This document shows, piece after piece, positions 48,367 through 58,259 of a stretch of DNA of 64,000 nt. The translations under genes were made by a program, and so were the position numbers. Position 1 is the stretch's first letter. Each line of letters opens with the position of its first letter. Source of the DNA: Novosphingobium sp. BW1. GTDB taxonomy: Bacteria; Pseudomonadota; Alphaproteobacteria; Sphingomonadales; Sphingomonadaceae. A model generated the notes under the pieces. The model saw only the letters and a list, made by a program, of their open reading frames with translations, was not told where the DNA came from and ran no database searches. The DNA is taken from the NCBI RefSeq assembly GCF_008107685.1, contig NZ_VIRF01000041.1:124001-188000 (forward strand), given 5' to 3'.

Positions 48367-48876
48367 TCAGTTGCGGACCGGATCGCCGCTGTGCCGACGA
48401 GCAGCGGCCCTACTCCAGGCGGGGTAATCGCCGTGGTGCCGCTGGCGCAGGACATGGCGCACGAATCCCACCCAGGCAAAAAGCACGCACAGATAGAAGG
48501 GCAGTGTCGCCATGACGTCATAGGGCCCTCGGCCCAGATCCTCCTCCCCATAGAGATACCGGTAGGCGTAGGAGAAAACCGAAATCAACTGGGCCGCGGT
48601 GAGCCAGAGCGGATAGACCCGATTCGCGTGGAGCGCCACGGCGCCCAGCCCAACGAGAAGCGCCAGATCGATGACGACATGGCCCAGGTCCACCCCGGCC
48701 AGGACGATCTCTCCACCCACGAGCGAATGGTAGCCGACGTGGAACACGATCGTGGCGGAGAGCAGGGCGGCCACCAGCTTCTCCGGAACCGCCCCCCAGC
48801 GCAGCGTGGCCAGGAACAGAATAAAAATCATTGCCGTCTGCAACTGGACCCGCAGGTCCATGAGTGTCTCGAACAT
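48367..48876 (-). CDS. Hypothetical multi-span membrane protein paired with LuxR-type regulator
   Basis: A 169-residue protein with about five hydrophobic helices: LQTAMIFILFLATLRWG, LVAALLSATIVFHVGYHSLV, LGHVVIDLALLVGLGAVAL, LWLTAAQLISVFSYAYRYLY and ATLPFYLCVLFAWVGFV. It ends in a basic, Arg/His-rich tail. The family is not recognised. Its ATG lies nine bases after the stop of the membrane-tethered LuxR-type gene, so they form an operon. It could be the sensor or partner that controls that regulator, which is inference from position. Confidence 0.72.
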   Translation of the reverse strand: MFETLMDLRVQLQTAMIFILFLATLRWGAVPEKLVAALLSATIVFHVGYHSLVGGEIVLAGVDLGHVVIDLALLVGLGAVALHANRVYPLWLTAAQLISVFSYAYRYLYGEEDLGRGPYDVMATLPFYLCVLFAWVGFVRHVLRQRHHGDYPAWSRAAARRHSGDPVRN

Positions 48877-48885
48877 GCCTGCGGC

Positions 48886-49584
48886 TCAGAACAGCTCGGC
48901 CAGCAAATGCAGCACACCCAGGCCCATTACCGAAACGAGCAGCAGGCCGAACGCCATCACGACGATGGCCGCCGTGCGCCCGAGACGCCCATTGCGCCCG
49001 TCAAGCAAGTCCGGGACAGGTCCCGGTGTCTGCTCTCCTCCTGCCAGCGCACCCGCGGCCCCGCTGGCGGGACGAGGCCCGCCAAGGCCGACAGGCACAC
49101 GTTCGGCTTCCACCGATGGCGGCTGCACCCTGATTATCTGAAATCGCCCTGCATCTTGCCCGGAGCCGAGGTCGCCGCCTGGCCAATGCTCGCAATCGCG
49201 GCAGGCGGCGTCGTCCAGGCACGCGCCATGCGGCTCGCCTGCAAGCTCGTCCGCCTCTGCGCCCGGCAGCGCATGGTCTTGCTCGGGCATAGTGACCGCC
49301 GTCGAACTGCCTTCCTCGGCCTCTTCCGGGTCCTGAAGTTGCTCTTCGTCCTGCGCTTGACGGTATTCCCGGTAAGCGCGCGCCAGTTCCAGGCGAGAAA
49401 CCGATCCTGCACGGGCGCGGACGGTTTCGATCCGCTGGTTTACCGCACTGATCGAAATCCCCAGTTCGTGGGCGATCTGCTTGCTTGTGAAATTGTCGCC
49501 TACAAGCCGAAGAACCTCGTGCTGCTTTTCGGTAACGTTCGCGAACGCATCATCCAGCTGCAAAGCATTCTCACACACCGACAC
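48886..49584 (-). CDS. Membrane-tethered LuxR-type HTH regulator
   Basis: A 232-residue protein. The N-terminal part is a LuxR-type helix-turn-helix (FANVTEKQHEVLRLVGDNFT, then SKQIAHELGISISAVNQRIE). A long acidic, Pro/Gly-rich linker follows (about residues 75-200), and then a single C-terminal membrane helix (AAIVVMAFGLLLVSVMGLGV). DNA binding at one end and one membrane span at the other is a ToxR/CadC-like layout. GTG at 49584 is chosen because AAGGGTGG lies eight bases upstream; an ATG/TTG further up is possible. No receiver domain is present. An inverted repeat 100 bases upstream may be its operator. Confidence 0.78.
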   Translation of the reverse strand: MSVCENALQLDDAFANVTEKQHEVLRLVGDNFTSKQIAHELGISISAVNQRIETVRARAGSVSRLELARAYREYRQAQDEEQLQDPEEAEEGSSTAVTMPEQDHALPGAEADELAGEPHGACLDDAACRDCEHWPGGDLGSGQDAGRFQIIRVQPPSVEAERVPVGLGGPRPASGAAGALAGGEQTPGPVPDLLDGRNGRLGRTAAIVVMAFGLLLVSVMGLGVLHLLAELF

Positions 49585-49686
49585 TTTGTATTCCACCCTT
49601 AAAATTCCGCCTGCCAAGGCCTGTGAAAGTGCCGCATCGACTTGCCCTCTCGGGACGGGCCGACACAGCTTCCACACACAAGCGCT

Positions 49687-49705
49687 ACGTTCCTAAACGG
49701 AACGT
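49687..49705. promoter_or_regulatory. Inverted repeat upstream of the LuxR-type gene
   Basis: ACGTTCC (49687-49693), spacer TAAAC, GGAACGT (49699-49705): a perfect seven-base dyad about 100 bases before the regulator's start. Size and position fit an operator for autoregulation. Confidence 0.45.
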
Positions 49706-49994
49706 GTGTTTCGCAGAACTAACTCTCGATACTCGCTGAAATTTCGGATTGAATTCCCGAAACATCGAGGGAGATATAGCTAGAACCACGATCTCGATGC
49801 ACAGCAACATGGAACATTTGTTGGTCACTTGTCGAGAACCAAAAGTGCATTTTCGAGCAATGAAATGAAGCCTTTGGCACGACGAGCCGCAAGATCGCGC
49901 TAGCAAGCGCCATCTGCGCCGGCTGCTCCGGGCGTTTTCGAGCGGCTCACAAAACAGAAGTACCCGCACTCCCGCCTCCAGTGTCGCGGCCGCG
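49706..49994. other. Gap between the LuxR-type gene and lepA, no gene seen
   Basis: This stretch is less GC-rich than its surroundings. It contains a seven-base dyad CATCGAG/CTCGATG (about 49767-49799) but no reading frame with coding character and no clear small-RNA structure. Confidence 0.5.
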
Positions 49995-50027
49995 AAAAAG
50001 GGCCCGTCCCCAGATAGGAACGGGCCC
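49995..50027 (-). terminator. Terminator after lepA
   Basis: On the minus strand GGGCCCGTTCC, loop TATCTG, GGGACGGGCCC is followed by TTTTT (plus A5 at 49995-49999). It lies about 57 bases after the lepA stop. Confidence 0.88.
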
Positions 50028-50083
50028 TCTTCAAGCCTTGGGCGGCAAGACCCTGCGGGTCTGGAAGCCAGAAGAAGGCGGAG

Positions 50084-51901
50084 TTATTCCTCGCCCATGC
50101 GCAGCGCAGCGATGAAGGCTTCCTGCGGGATCGAGACGTTGCCGTACTCGCGCATGCGGGCCTTGCCCTTCTTCTGCTTCTCCAGCAGCTTCTTCTTGCG
50201 GCTGATGTCACCGCCATAGCACTTGGCGGTGACATCCTTGCGCATCGCGGCGATGGTCTCGCGCGCGATCACCTTGCCGCCGATCGCGGCCTGGACCGGG
50301 ATCTTGAAGAGGTGGCGGGGAATGAGCTCCTTCAGGCGTTCGCACATACCGCGCCCGCGCTCCTCGGCGACCGAGCGGTGGACGATGAGCGAGAGCGCAT
50401 CGACGGGTTCGGCGTTGACAAGAATGTTCATCTTGACAAGATCGCCCTCGCGAAGGCCGATTTGCTCGTAATCGAAGCTGGCATAACCGCGGCTGATCGA
50501 TTTCAGGCGGTCGTAGAAGTCGAAAACGACTTCGTTGAGCGGCAGCTCGTAGGACACCTGCGCGCGCCCGCCAACGTAGGTCAGGTCGGTCTGGATACCA
50601 CGGCGATCCTGGCACAGCTTGAGAATCGCGCCTAGGTACTCGTCGGGGGTGTAGATCGTCGCCTTGATCCACGGCTCCTCGATCGTCTCGATCCGGTTGG
50701 GATCGGGATAGTCAGCCGGGTTGTGCAGCTCGATGGTCTTGGCATCCTCGTTCTTCGAGTGCGAGAGCTGGATGCGGTAAACCACCGAGGGCGCGGTGGT
50801 GATAAGGTCGAGATCGTATTCGCGCGACAGGCGTTCCTGGATGATCTCAAGGTGCAAGAGGCCCAGGAAGCCGCAACGGAAGCCGAAGCCGAGCGCCGCG
50901 CTGGTTTCCATCTCGTAGGAAAACGAGGCGTCGTTGAGGCGCAGTTTGCCGATCGAATCGCGCAGCTTCTCGAAGTCGGCCGCATCAACCGGGAACAGGC
51001 CGCAGAAGACGACCGGCTGGACTTCCTTGTAGCCCGGTAGCGGCGTGGTCGATCCGTTCTTCACGGTGGTGATGGTGTCACCGACCTTGGCCTGTTCGAC
51101 TTCCTTGATCTGCGCCGTGATGAAGCCGATCTCGCCCGGGCCCAGTTCGGCCAGGTCGACGCGCTTGGGCGTCATGCAGCCCACGCGGTCGATCAGGTGC
51201 TCGGTCCCGCCCTGCATGAACTTGACGCTGAGGCCCTTCTTGATGACTCCATCCATCACGCGCACGAGGATGACGACGCCCAGGTACGGATCGTACCAGG
51301 AATCGACCAGCATCGCCTTCAAGGGCGCATCGCGCTCACCCGAGGGCGCCGGAATCTTGGTAACGATGGCTTCCAGCGTCTCTTCGATGCCAATCCCCGA
51401 CTTGGCGCTGGCGAGCACCGCTTCGGAGGCATCGATGCCGATGATGTCCTCGATCTCGGCCTTGACCTTGTCGGGCTCGGCGGCGGGAAGATCGATCTTG
51501 TTGATGACGGGCACGATCTCGTGGTCGTGTTCGATCGACTGGTAGACGTTGGCGAGCGTCTGGGCTTCCACACCCTGCGCCGCGTCCACGACCAGCAGCG
51601 CGCCCTCACAGGCCGCGAGGCTGCGGCTGACCTCGTAGGCGAAGTCAACGTGGCCCGGCGTGTCCATGAGGTTAAGCTCATAGGTCTTGCCGTCCTTGGC
51701 GGTGTAGTTCAGACGCACGGTCTGCGCCTTGATCGTGATCCCGCGTTCCTTCTCGATGTCCATGTTGTCCAGGACCTGCGCGGACATCTCACGCTCGGTG
51801 AGGCCACCGGTGTACTGGATCAGGCGGTCGGCCAGCGTCGACTTGCCATGGTCGATGTGGGCAATGATCGAGAAATTTCGGATCAGGGAAAGGTCTGTCA
51901 T
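50084..51901 (-). CDS. lepA: Elongation factor 4 (LepA)
   Basis: LepA is a ribosome-binding GTPase with roles in initiation and back-translocation. The 605-residue protein has G1 [16 protein letters not shown]3 [17 protein letters not shown]4 [17 protein letters not shown] and the LepA-specific C-terminal part ([40 protein letters not shown]). It stands alone with a strong terminator. Confidence 0.98.
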   Translation of the reverse strand: MTDLSLIRNFSIIAHIDHGKSTLADRLIQYTGGLTEREMSAQVLDNMDIEKERGITIKAQTVRLNYTAKDGKTYELNLMDTPGHVDFAYEVSRSLAACEGALLVVDAAQGVEAQTLANVYQSIEHDHEIVPVINKIDLPAAEPDKVKAEIEDIIGIDASEAVLASAKSGIGIEETLEAIVTKIPAPSGERDAPLKAMLVDSWYDPYLGVVILVRVMDGVIKKGLSVKFMQGGTEHLIDRVGCMTPKRVDLAELGPGEIGFITAQIKEVEQAKVGDTITTVKNGSTTPLPGYKEVQPVVFCGLFPVDAADFEKLRDSIGKLRLNDASFSYEMETSAALGFGFRCGFLGLLHLEIIQERLSREYDLDLITTAPSVVYRIQLSHSKNEDAKTIELHNPADYPDPNRIETIEEPWIKATIYTPDEYLGAILKLCQDRRGIQTDLTYVGGRAQVSYELPLNEVVFDFYDRLKSISRGYASFDYEQIGLREGDLVKMNILVNAEPVDALSLIVHRSVAEERGRGMCERLKELIPRHLFKIPVQAAIGGKVIARETIAAMRKDVTAKCYGGDISRKKKLLEKQKKGKARMREYGNVSIPQEAFIAALRMGEE

Positions 51902-51933
51902 GGAATCGCCGTTAGCAGCGGTTTGATGCGCTG

Positions 51934-54723
51934 TCAGCCTGCCTTGCGCAGCGAGCGTGAAGGATTTTCATCCGATCCGCCCTTCGGGGGCGTAAACAGC
52001 ACCGCGCCATTGGCATCAAGCTCGAGCGGGACCGCGAATTCCACGCCCATGCGGTCCTCCCGGCTCCAGCGTGCATGGGCGTCGAGCACGTAGTCCCGGG
52101 CCAGGTGCACGGCGAACGTCGTGCCCACAGGCACGTTCCACAGCCCCTCGATCAGGGCCCCTGTCTGCGAGATGTTGCGGATGGTGCCGTTGTAGGCGTG
52201 ACCACCATGCTCGAGCATGACCTTGCGCAGCATAGTCTGGCGCGGGGCGCGGCTGGAACGGGGCCCCTGCGCGACCGCCTCGAGTCCGCGGGCAAGGCGG
52301 GCATTGGCGTCGATAACGGTCAGGGGCTTTTCATAAATGTAGCCCTGCACGTGGCTGCAGCCCAGCATGCGCACAAGGTCCAGCTCGTCGAGGGTCTCCA
52401 CCCCTTCCGCGGTCGTCTCCATGCCCAGCGCCTCGGCCAGATTGACGATGGAGGAGATGATTGCACCGTTGCGGCTGCCCTTGATGGTCGCGCCGCGCAC
52501 GAAGCTCTGGTCGATCTTGATCTTGTCGAAGGGCGCCTTCTTCAGATAGCCGAGCGAGGAATAGCCGGTTCCGAAATCGTCGAGCGCAAGGCGCACGCCC
52601 ACGCCTTTCAAGGCGCTGAACATCGTCTCGGTCGACTTGTCCTCACCCAGGAACACGCTCTCGGTGATCTCCAGTTCAAGACGTCCCGGCGCGATGCCCG
52701 CTTCGGCAATCGCACTCGTCACGATGGCCGGAAGCGCCGGGTTGGCAAACTGCAGCGGCGATACGTTGACCGCCACGCGCACGCTCTCGGGCCAGCGGGC
52801 GAGGTCGCGGCAGGCAGTGCGCAGCGCCCATTCGCCGATCGGCGCCACGAGTCCGGTATCCTCGGCGATCGGCACGAACTTGGCCGGAGAGATGTAGCCG
52901 TGAACCGGGTGCTTCCAGCGCAGCAACGCCTCGAAGCCGGTGATCGTCTCACTGGTCGTGCGAACCTGGGGCTGGTAGTGCAGCTCCAGCGTGCCGTGGG
53001 TGATGGCATCGCGCAGGTCCTCCTCCATCTGCTGACGCTCCTTGGCGTCGGAGTGGAGATCGTCATCGTAGAAGTGGTGGCGCCCACGCCCGCCACCCTT
53101 GGCCGCGTAGAGTGCAAGGTCGGCGTTGCGGATGATCTCCTCCGACGTTGTGCCGTTCTGCGGGCACGAGGCGATCCCCACGGAGGCGCCGATGACCACG
53201 CGTGCACCGTCGATCGAATAGGGCTGCGAGAGGTTCTCGATGATCCGGCGCGCCAGATTGGCAAGGCCCTCGGTGACGTGGTGACCGGGCAGAATCACCT
53301 CGAATTCGTCACCGCCCAGGCGGCCCACGCGGCCATGCTTGCCCACGGTCGCGCGTAACCGATCGGCAACCTGGCGCAACAGCGCATCGCCCGCCGGGTG
53401 GCCCATGGTGTCGTTGACCTGCTTGAAGCGGTCGAGGTCGAGCAGAAACACCGTGCAAGCCCGGCTGTCGAGCCGGGGCGCAGCGAGGATCTTCTCGAGC
53501 CACTCCGACATCTGGAAGCGGTTGGCCAGCTTGGTCAGCGAATCGAAACGCGCCAGCTGGGTGACATGCTGCTGCGAGCGGCGGGTTTCGGTAAGGTCGG
53601 TGCCCGAGCCACGAAAGCCCATGAAATTGTCGAACGGGTCGAGCACGGGGCGCCCCGAGATCGACCACCAGCGCTCATCGCCGGGCGCACCAGCCGTCGC
53701 CGCACGGACCGACAGATCCTTGAACGAGGAGCGCGTCGAGAGATGGAAGACAAGCGTGCGCTCGTTCTCGTTCTCATGACCCTGGAGCAGGAACAGCGCC
53801 GAAAGCGGACGCCCAACCAGGTCCTCGGGCGTCGTCTTCAGGAGCGCGCAGATATGCGCCGAAACATAGGTGAGCTGGCCGCGTCGGTCGGTCTCCCAGA
53901 ACCAGCCCTGCCCGGTCTCCTCGTATTCGTTGAGCAGTTCCTCGGCGCGGCGCTGCTCGCGCTCGCGCTCGGACCGGGCCTCGATCTCGGCGCGCACCTG
54001 CTCACTGCGCTTCACTGAGAGGTAGAGCCCGATCGCGCTTCCACCCAGCAGAAGCATGAACGAGGGCACCGAGCCTGAAATGGTCCAGGCCCCGCCCCAC
54101 AACGCAACGGTGGCGACGATGATTGAGGCCAGCCGCCCTTCGAGCAGGACATTGGCCATGAGGATAAGGATGACGAAGCAACTCGCGGTCGTCTCCCAGC
54201 CCAGTTCCGGCACCCGCTCGGTCCAGCGCGCGCCGACATGGCCGAACAGCGCCATGGGCACCCCGATTGCGAAGATCAGCAGAAGATAGCGCTTCCAGCC
54301 GGTGCGCCCGATGTTCTGCTCCAGCCGGAACAGGCGCGTACCTGCAAGGCAGATCGCAAAGCTGATCACCAGAAGACCGGCAGAGAGCGGTGCCGGGAAG
54401 CTGTGCGAAAGGAGCCCCATCGTCATCAGGATCGAGCCCATGCAGATGACGATCAGGATCCAATTGGCCGGAAGAAGATAGAGGAGCGGGTCGCTGGTCG
54501 CGGCCACGCCTTCGGCGGCCACCGCGAAATCGCCCGGCTTGCCGCGCGCAACGGCCACCTTCCCCGGGATTCCAGGCGTACGTCGGCATGTACCGGAATC
54601 GCTCCGGGCAGCAGTGTCGCCCGAACCTTTCCCAGCGCCTTCAATCGTTTGCCGCCGCGCGTCCGATTGCGCGGCTTGCGCGCGACGCGCAGCGCTCCGG
54701 CGACCGGGTCCCTTTCTGCTCAT
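51934..54723 (-). CDS. Membrane GGDEF-EAL-PilZ c-di-GMP protein with PAS domain
   Basis: The 929-residue protein has a basic N-terminal tail and about six membrane helices (residues 90-250). A PAS domain follows ([20 protein letters not shown]), then GGDEF ([15 protein letters not shown]), EAL ([41 protein letters not shown]) and a C-terminal PilZ domain ([20 protein letters not shown], then [13 protein letters not shown]). The GGDEF site and the EAL metal and catalytic residues look intact, so both synthesis and breakdown of c-di-GMP are possible. The PilZ part keeps NISQTG (D/N-x-S-x-x-G) but a clean RxxxR is not obvious. It probably tunes c-di-GMP near the membrane and may sense its own product. 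Confidence 0.9.
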   Translation of the reverse strand: MSRKGPGRRSAARRAQAAQSDARRQTIEGAGKGSGDTAARSDSGTCRRTPGIPGKVAVARGKPGDFAVAAEGVAATSDPLLYLLPANWILIVICMGSILMTMGLLSHSFPAPLSAGLLVISFAICLAGTRLFRLEQNIGRTGWKRYLLLIFAIGVPMALFGHVGARWTERVPELGWETTASCFVILILMANVLLEGRLASIIVATVALWGGAWTISGSVPSFMLLLGGSAIGLYLSVKRSEQVRAEIEARSEREREQRRAEELLNEYEETGQGWFWETDRRGQLTYVSAHICALLKTTPEDLVGRPLSALFLLQGHENENERTLVFHLSTRSSFKDLSVRAATAGAPGDERWWSISGRPVLDPFDNFMGFRGSGTDLTETRRSQQHVTQLARFDSLTKLANRFQMSEWLEKILAAPRLDSRACTVFLLDLDRFKQVNDTMGHPAGDALLRQVADRLRATVGKHGRVGRLGGDEFEVILPGHHVTEGLANLARRIIENLSQPYSIDGARVVIGASVGIASCPQNGTTSEEIIRNADLALYAAKGGGRGRHHFYDDDLHSDAKERQQMEEDLRDAITHGTLELHYQPQVRTTSETITGFEALLRWKHPVHGYISPAKFVPIAEDTGLVAPIGEWALRTACRDLARWPESVRVAVNVSPLQFANPALPAIVTSAIAEAGIAPGRLELEITESVFLGEDKSTETMFSALKGVGVRLALDDFGTGYSSLGYLKKAPFDKIKIDQSFVRGATIKGSRNGAIISSIVNLAEALGMETTAEGVETLDELDLVRMLGCSHVQGYIYEKPLTVIDANARLARGLEAVAQGPRSSRAPRQTMLRKVMLEHGGHAYNGTIRNISQTGALIEGLWNVPVGTTFAVHLARDYVLDAHARWSREDRMGVEFAVPLELDANGAVLFTPPKGGSDENPSRSLRKAG

Positions 54724-54867
54724 GCGATGGTCTTGCCGCAAAGCAATTGCGAAACGGTTAAATGTGAACCATCTGCGCGCACTTCACAGGCCACATTCGC
54801 ACGAAAATTCCCCAAGATTCGCCGGACCAAAGCGTTAACGCACGGGAGCCTCCGCCCTCCCCCATGC

Positions 54868-54900
54868 AAAAGGGCCGGGAGGGCAATGCACTCCCGGCCC
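54868..54900 (-). terminator. Terminator after dnaN
   Basis: GGGCCGGGAG (54872-54881) and CTCCCGGCCC (54891-54900) form a perfect ten-pair stem; on the minus strand it is followed by TTTT. It lies about 30 bases after the dnaN stop. Confidence 0.88.
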
Positions 54901-54931
54901 CGAATGCCATGGCTTCACGATGGTGGCGCGA

Positions 54932-56050
54932 TCAGACGCGCATCGGCATCAGTACGTAGAGCGCGGGGCTCTTGTCGTTCTGGCGGATGAGCGTTGGCGC
55001 CCCGGCATCGGCAAGGTGCAGTTCGACCGAGTCGCCGTCGATCTGCCCCAGGATGTCTTTGAGGTAGTTGGCGTTGAAGCCGATCTCGAAGTTGTCCGCG
55101 CCATAGCCGGCGGGCACTTCCTCGGCCGCCGTGCCGTTGTCGGGCGAGGTCACCGAAAGCGTGATCCGGTCGGTGTCGAGTGCCATCTTGACCGCGCGGG
55201 TCTTTTCCGTGGCGATCGTCGCGACGCGGTCCACACCTTCGAAGAAGGCGCGCGGATCGAGCGTCAGCAGCTTGTCGTTCCCGGTCGGGATGACGCGGGT
55301 GTAATCGGGGAATGTACCGTCGATCAGCTTGCTGGTGAGCACGACGCCGATCTCACCACCAAGCGTGAAGCGCACCTTGCTTGCCGAAAGATCGATCAGC
55401 ACGTTGGAATCAAGCGATTCCTCCAGCAGCTTGCGCAGTTCGGCAACACATTTGCGCGGCACGATCACGTCGGGCATGCCATCGGCCCCGTCGGGGCGCG
55501 CGATAGTAAAGCGGGCGAGACGGTGGCCGTCGGTTGCCGCAGCCTTCAACTCGTCCTCGGTGACGTGGAAGAAGATACCGTTCAGGTAATAGCGCGTTTC
55601 CTCGGTCGAGATCGCGAACCGCGTACGGTCGATCATCTGCGCCAGCGTCGCGGCCGGAATCTCAAAGCTGGTCGGCAGCTCGCCTTCCGCGATCATGGGA
55701 AAATCATCGCGAGGAAGCGTGGGCAGCTGGAAGCGGCTGCGGTCGGCCTTGACGACGAGACGGTTGTCCGCGGCCGCCAGGCTCACCTCACTGCCGTCGG
55801 GCAGCTTGCGGGCGATGTCGAACAGCAGGTGTGCGGACACCGTGATCGCGCCGGGCTGCTCGACGTGGTTGGCGTTGAGCGTCTCGACGACCTGGAGGTC
55901 GAGGTCGGTCGCCATGATGCGCAGAGACGAAGTGCCCGATGCCTCGATCAGGACGTTCGAGAGGATGGGAATGGTGTTGCGGCGTTCGACAACGGACTGC
56001 ACGTGGCTCAGGCAACGCAGCAGCGTGGAACGTTCGATGGTGGCCTTCAT
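54932..56050 (-). CDS. dnaN: DNA polymerase III sliding clamp (beta subunit)
   Basis: The beta clamp encircles DNA and gives polymerase III its processivity. The 372-residue protein has the N-terminal MKATIERSTLLRCLSHVQSV and RRNTIPILSNVLIEASG. Three clamp domains follow (for example RYYLNGIFFHVTEDELKAAA, TDGHRLARF, IGVVLTSKLIDGTFPDYTRV), and it ends with the typical YVLMPMRV. The start at 56050 has GAGG upstream; the frame continues upstream without coding character. dnaA and recF are not adjacent, as is common in alphaproteobacteria. Confidence 0.97.
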   Translation of the reverse strand: MKATIERSTLLRCLSHVQSVVERRNTIPILSNVLIEASGTSSLRIMATDLDLQVVETLNANHVEQPGAITVSAHLLFDIARKLPDGSEVSLAAADNRLVVKADRSRFQLPTLPRDDFPMIAEGELPTSFEIPAATLAQMIDRTRFAISTEETRYYLNGIFFHVTEDELKAAATDGHRLARFTIARPDGADGMPDVIVPRKCVAELRKLLEESLDSNVLIDLSASKVRFTLGGEIGVVLTSKLIDGTFPDYTRVIPTGNDKLLTLDPRAFFEGVDRVATIATEKTRAVKMALDTDRITLSVTSPDNGTAAEEVPAGYGADNFEIGFNANYLKDILGQIDGDSVELHLADAGAPTLIRQNDKSPALYVLMPMRV

Positions 56051-56253
56051 AGCAGCCTCAGGTCCCCTTTGGTCGGCCCGGGAATGTTCATAATCCCCAA
56101 AAACAGGACAAATATCTCTAACGCACGCAAGCCTCGCGGCAAGCGGGAACTGGTCCACAGAAGGTGAATCTGGGGATAATTCGGGGGAGTTTCATGCTTT
56201 TTTCACATGAGGGCGCTGGCAAGATTGACCTTGCACTGCAGCAAGGAAGCGCC

Positions 56254-56676
56254 ATGTTCGCTTCAAAGCCCCTGAGATACCGGCGAAACCACGGGAGTCG
56301 AAGCGACGTGTCGAGTACCCTTCATATCCAGCGCAAGGACCACGACGGCGCCCTTGCCATGATCGACCTGGAGGACTGGAAAAAGGCTGTCGCCACAATC
56401 GAGGACCTGCGCCTCGCCGATGGCGACGCGCAGCAGATCAACCCGCGCACGCACGAGATCGTCTCGATGCCCAACCGTGGCGGCGACGTCGAGATCTGGC
56501 GTCCGGACTGCGAGGACTGGCTGCGCGTCTTCTGGTACTCGCCCGAAGGCTACATCAGCTTCCCCGCGCCCGAACCAGGCGTACGCGAAGAACTGCACCG
56601 CCTCTCGCTCGCGCGCAGCCTCGCCCTCAAGCTCGATGCGAAGATCTACAACGACGAGGGCGTCGAGACCGACTAG
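56254..56676 (+). CDS. Hypothetical protein divergent from dnaN
   Basis: A 140-residue protein. The ATG at 56254 is preceded by AAGGAAG, which decides against the longer frame from 56164. The N-terminus is basic (MFASKPLRYRRNHGSRSDVS). The middle (IDLEDWKKAVATIEDLRLAD) and end (GDVEIWRPDCEDWLRVFWYS, then PEGYISFPAPEPGVREELHR) suggest a compact alpha/beta fold. I do not recognise the family. It is transcribed away from dnaN, with a roughly 200-base shared upstream region that includes TTATCCCCA on the minus strand, one base off a DnaA box. Confidence 0.65.
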   Translation: MFASKPLRYRRNHGSRSDVSSTLHIQRKDHDGALAMIDLEDWKKAVATIEDLRLADGDAQQINPRTHEIVSMPNRGGDVEIWRPDCEDWLRVFWYSPEGYISFPAPEPGVREELHRLSLARSLALKLDAKIYNDEGVETD

Positions 56677-56760
56677 CCCGGTTTACGATCCGATGGCATC
56701 GCCCAGTTGCAAGGCTTGAAGACGATGCTCTCGCCTTCCTTCCCGCCCGTCGCGGTCGGA

Positions 56761-56820
56761 ATACCGGGTGCAGCTCCCTACCGGCAGGGCAGGCCCCGCT
56801 GCGGGCAGCGCACCCGGTAT
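56761..56820 (-). terminator. Large hairpin after fabG
   Basis: ATACCGGGTGC (56761-56771) and GCACCCGGTAT (56810-56820) are perfect 11-base inverted copies enclosing GC-rich sequence. The hairpin begins four bases from the fabG stop. Without a T run, it may act as an mRNA 3' end or a terminator between the convergent fabG and hypothetical gene. Confidence 0.55.
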
Positions 56821-56824
56821 CGCA

Positions 56825-57589
56825 TCAGATCATCACCATGCCGCCGTTGACATGCATGGTCTGCCCGGTGACGTAGCCCGCTTCTTTCGACGCCAAGAAC
56901 ACCGTGGCTGCGGCGATGTCGTCGCCCTCACCCATGCGGCCCATCGGGATCTTCGCGTTGAGCGCGTCCTTCTGGGCATCGGGTAGCACGTCGGTCATCG
57001 CGGTGCGGATGAAGCCCGGCGCGATGCAGTTGACGGTGACGTTGCGGCTGGCGAGTTCCTGCGCGAGGCTCTTCGACATGGCCGTGATACCGCCCTTGGC
57101 CGCGCAGTAGTTCATCTGCCCCGGATTGCCGGTCGTGCCCACGACCGAGGTTACGTTGATGATGCGCCCGAAGCGCGCCTTCATCATCGGCTTGGTCACG
57201 CCGCGCATCAGGCGGAAGGTCGATTCCAGGTTGATCTTGATGACCTGGTCCCACTCCTCGTCCTTCATGCGCATGGCGAGGTTATCGCGGGTAATCCCCG
57301 CGTTGTTGACGAGGATGTCGATCTTGCCGAGCGCCTCGAGCGCGGCGGGGACCAGCCTCTCGACCTGCTCGGCGTCCGAAAGGTTGCAGGGGATGGCGAC
57401 ATGGTCGACTTCCTGCGGGGCCTGCGGGGTGTGTTCGTCCAGCTCGTCGCGGAAAGCGCGCAGCTTGTCCGCGTTGGAACCCGAGATCGCAAGGCGCGCG
57501 CCCTGCGCGGCCAGCTTGCGGGCAATCGCCGAACCAATGCCACCGCTGGCGCCGGTTACAAGGGCGGTCATTCCGTGAAGGTCAAACAT
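56825..57589 (-). CDS. fabG: 3-oxoacyl-ACP reductase
   Basis: FabG reduces 3-oxoacyl-ACP with NADPH in fatty-acid elongation. The 254-residue SDR protein has the cofactor loop ALVTGASGGIGSAIARKLAA, LVNNAGITRDNLAMRM, the catalytic Tyr/Lys region MNYCAAKGGITAMSKSLAQE and FIRTAMTDVLPDAQKDAL. In classical members the catalytic sequence is YxxxK, and YCAAK fits. The start at 57589 has AGGAAAG upstream. Downstream of a methyltransferase and fabD on the same strand. Confidence 0.95.
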   Translation of the reverse strand: MFDLHGMTALVTGASGGIGSAIARKLAAQGARLAISGSNADKLRAFRDELDEHTPQAPQEVDHVAIPCNLSDAEQVERLVPAALEALGKIDILVNNAGITRDNLAMRMKDEEWDQVIKINLESTFRLMRGVTKPMMKARFGRIINVTSVVGTTGNPGQMNYCAAKGGITAMSKSLAQELASRNVTVNCIAPGFIRTAMTDVLPDAQKDALNAKIPMGRMGEGDDIAAATVFLASKEAGYVTGQTMHVNGGMVMI

Positions 57590-57607
57590 GTCTTTCCTCA
57601 TTGGTTC

Positions 57608-58204
57608 TCAAGGCTTCCTCGCGAGGAAGCGCACGACGGCGCTTTGCCCGCGATGGTATTCGCCTTCCGTGATCTCGCGCACGACTTCCTCGGCGCAGAT
57701 GGGTTGAAGCCCGGCGAATTCGGCCAGCAGGCCCTCGCGGGTCATCGTCCAGTCCTTCTGCGAAGGCGGCGGGCCGCCTTTACCGGGCTGGGTGTACTTG
57801 TCGGGCGTATAGGCTTCGAGCAGGACCGTCCCGCCCGGCTTCAGCGCCCTGACCACGCGGGCGTGGACATCGCGGCGCAGGCGCGGGGGTAGGTGCGCGA
57901 AGATCGCAACCACGCTGTCCCACACACCCGTGCCCATGTCGTAGTCCGCCAGGTCCACGGCGCGCGTCGCGATCTCCACACCCCGCTCGGCGGCAAGGTC
58001 GCGGGCGCGATCAAGCCCAACCGGCGACTGGTCTATGGCGGTGACATCGAAGCCGTGCTGCGCCAGCCAGACCGCATTGCGGCCTTGCCCTTCGGCGAGG
58101 CACAAGCAGCGCCCCGGCGTCAGGTCTGCACCACGCTCGACCAGGAAGTCGTTGGGCTCGGAGCCATAGGCAAAGTCGGCTTCGGCATAGCGTTCATCCC
58201 ACAT
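57608..58204 (-). CDS. SAM-dependent methyltransferase (TehB-like)
   Basis: A 198-residue class I methyltransferase starting MWDERYAEADFAYGSEPNDF. The SAM loop is CLCLAEGQGRNAVWLAQHGF, followed by TAIDQSPVGLDRARDLAAER and the acidic motif VAIFAHLPPRLRRDVHARVV. The WDERY start and E-G-Q-G-R-N pattern are typical of tellurite/thiol methyltransferase-like proteins. The substrate is unknown. It lies between fabD and fabG, with gaps of 55 and 18 bases, and probably shares their transcript. Confidence 0.82.
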   Translation of the reverse strand: MWDERYAEADFAYGSEPNDFLVERGADLTPGRCLCLAEGQGRNAVWLAQHGFDVTAIDQSPVGLDRARDLAAERGVEIATRAVDLADYDMGTGVWDSVVAIFAHLPPRLRRDVHARVVRALKPGGTVLLEAYTPDKYTQPGKGGPPPSQKDWTMTREGLLAEFAGLQPICAEEVVREITEGEYHRGQSAVVRFLARKP

Positions 58205-58259
58205 GGGTGCACACTCCTTCAGGTATGAGGGTTGCCTTGCGCCGACCAGCTATAGCGCC

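Noticed and set aside
56051..56253. Possible replication origin next to dnaN
   Set aside because: Only one DnaA-box-like site with a mismatch (TTATCCCCA) is seen. There is no AT-rich unwinding region and no dnaA, hemE or parAB neighbour.
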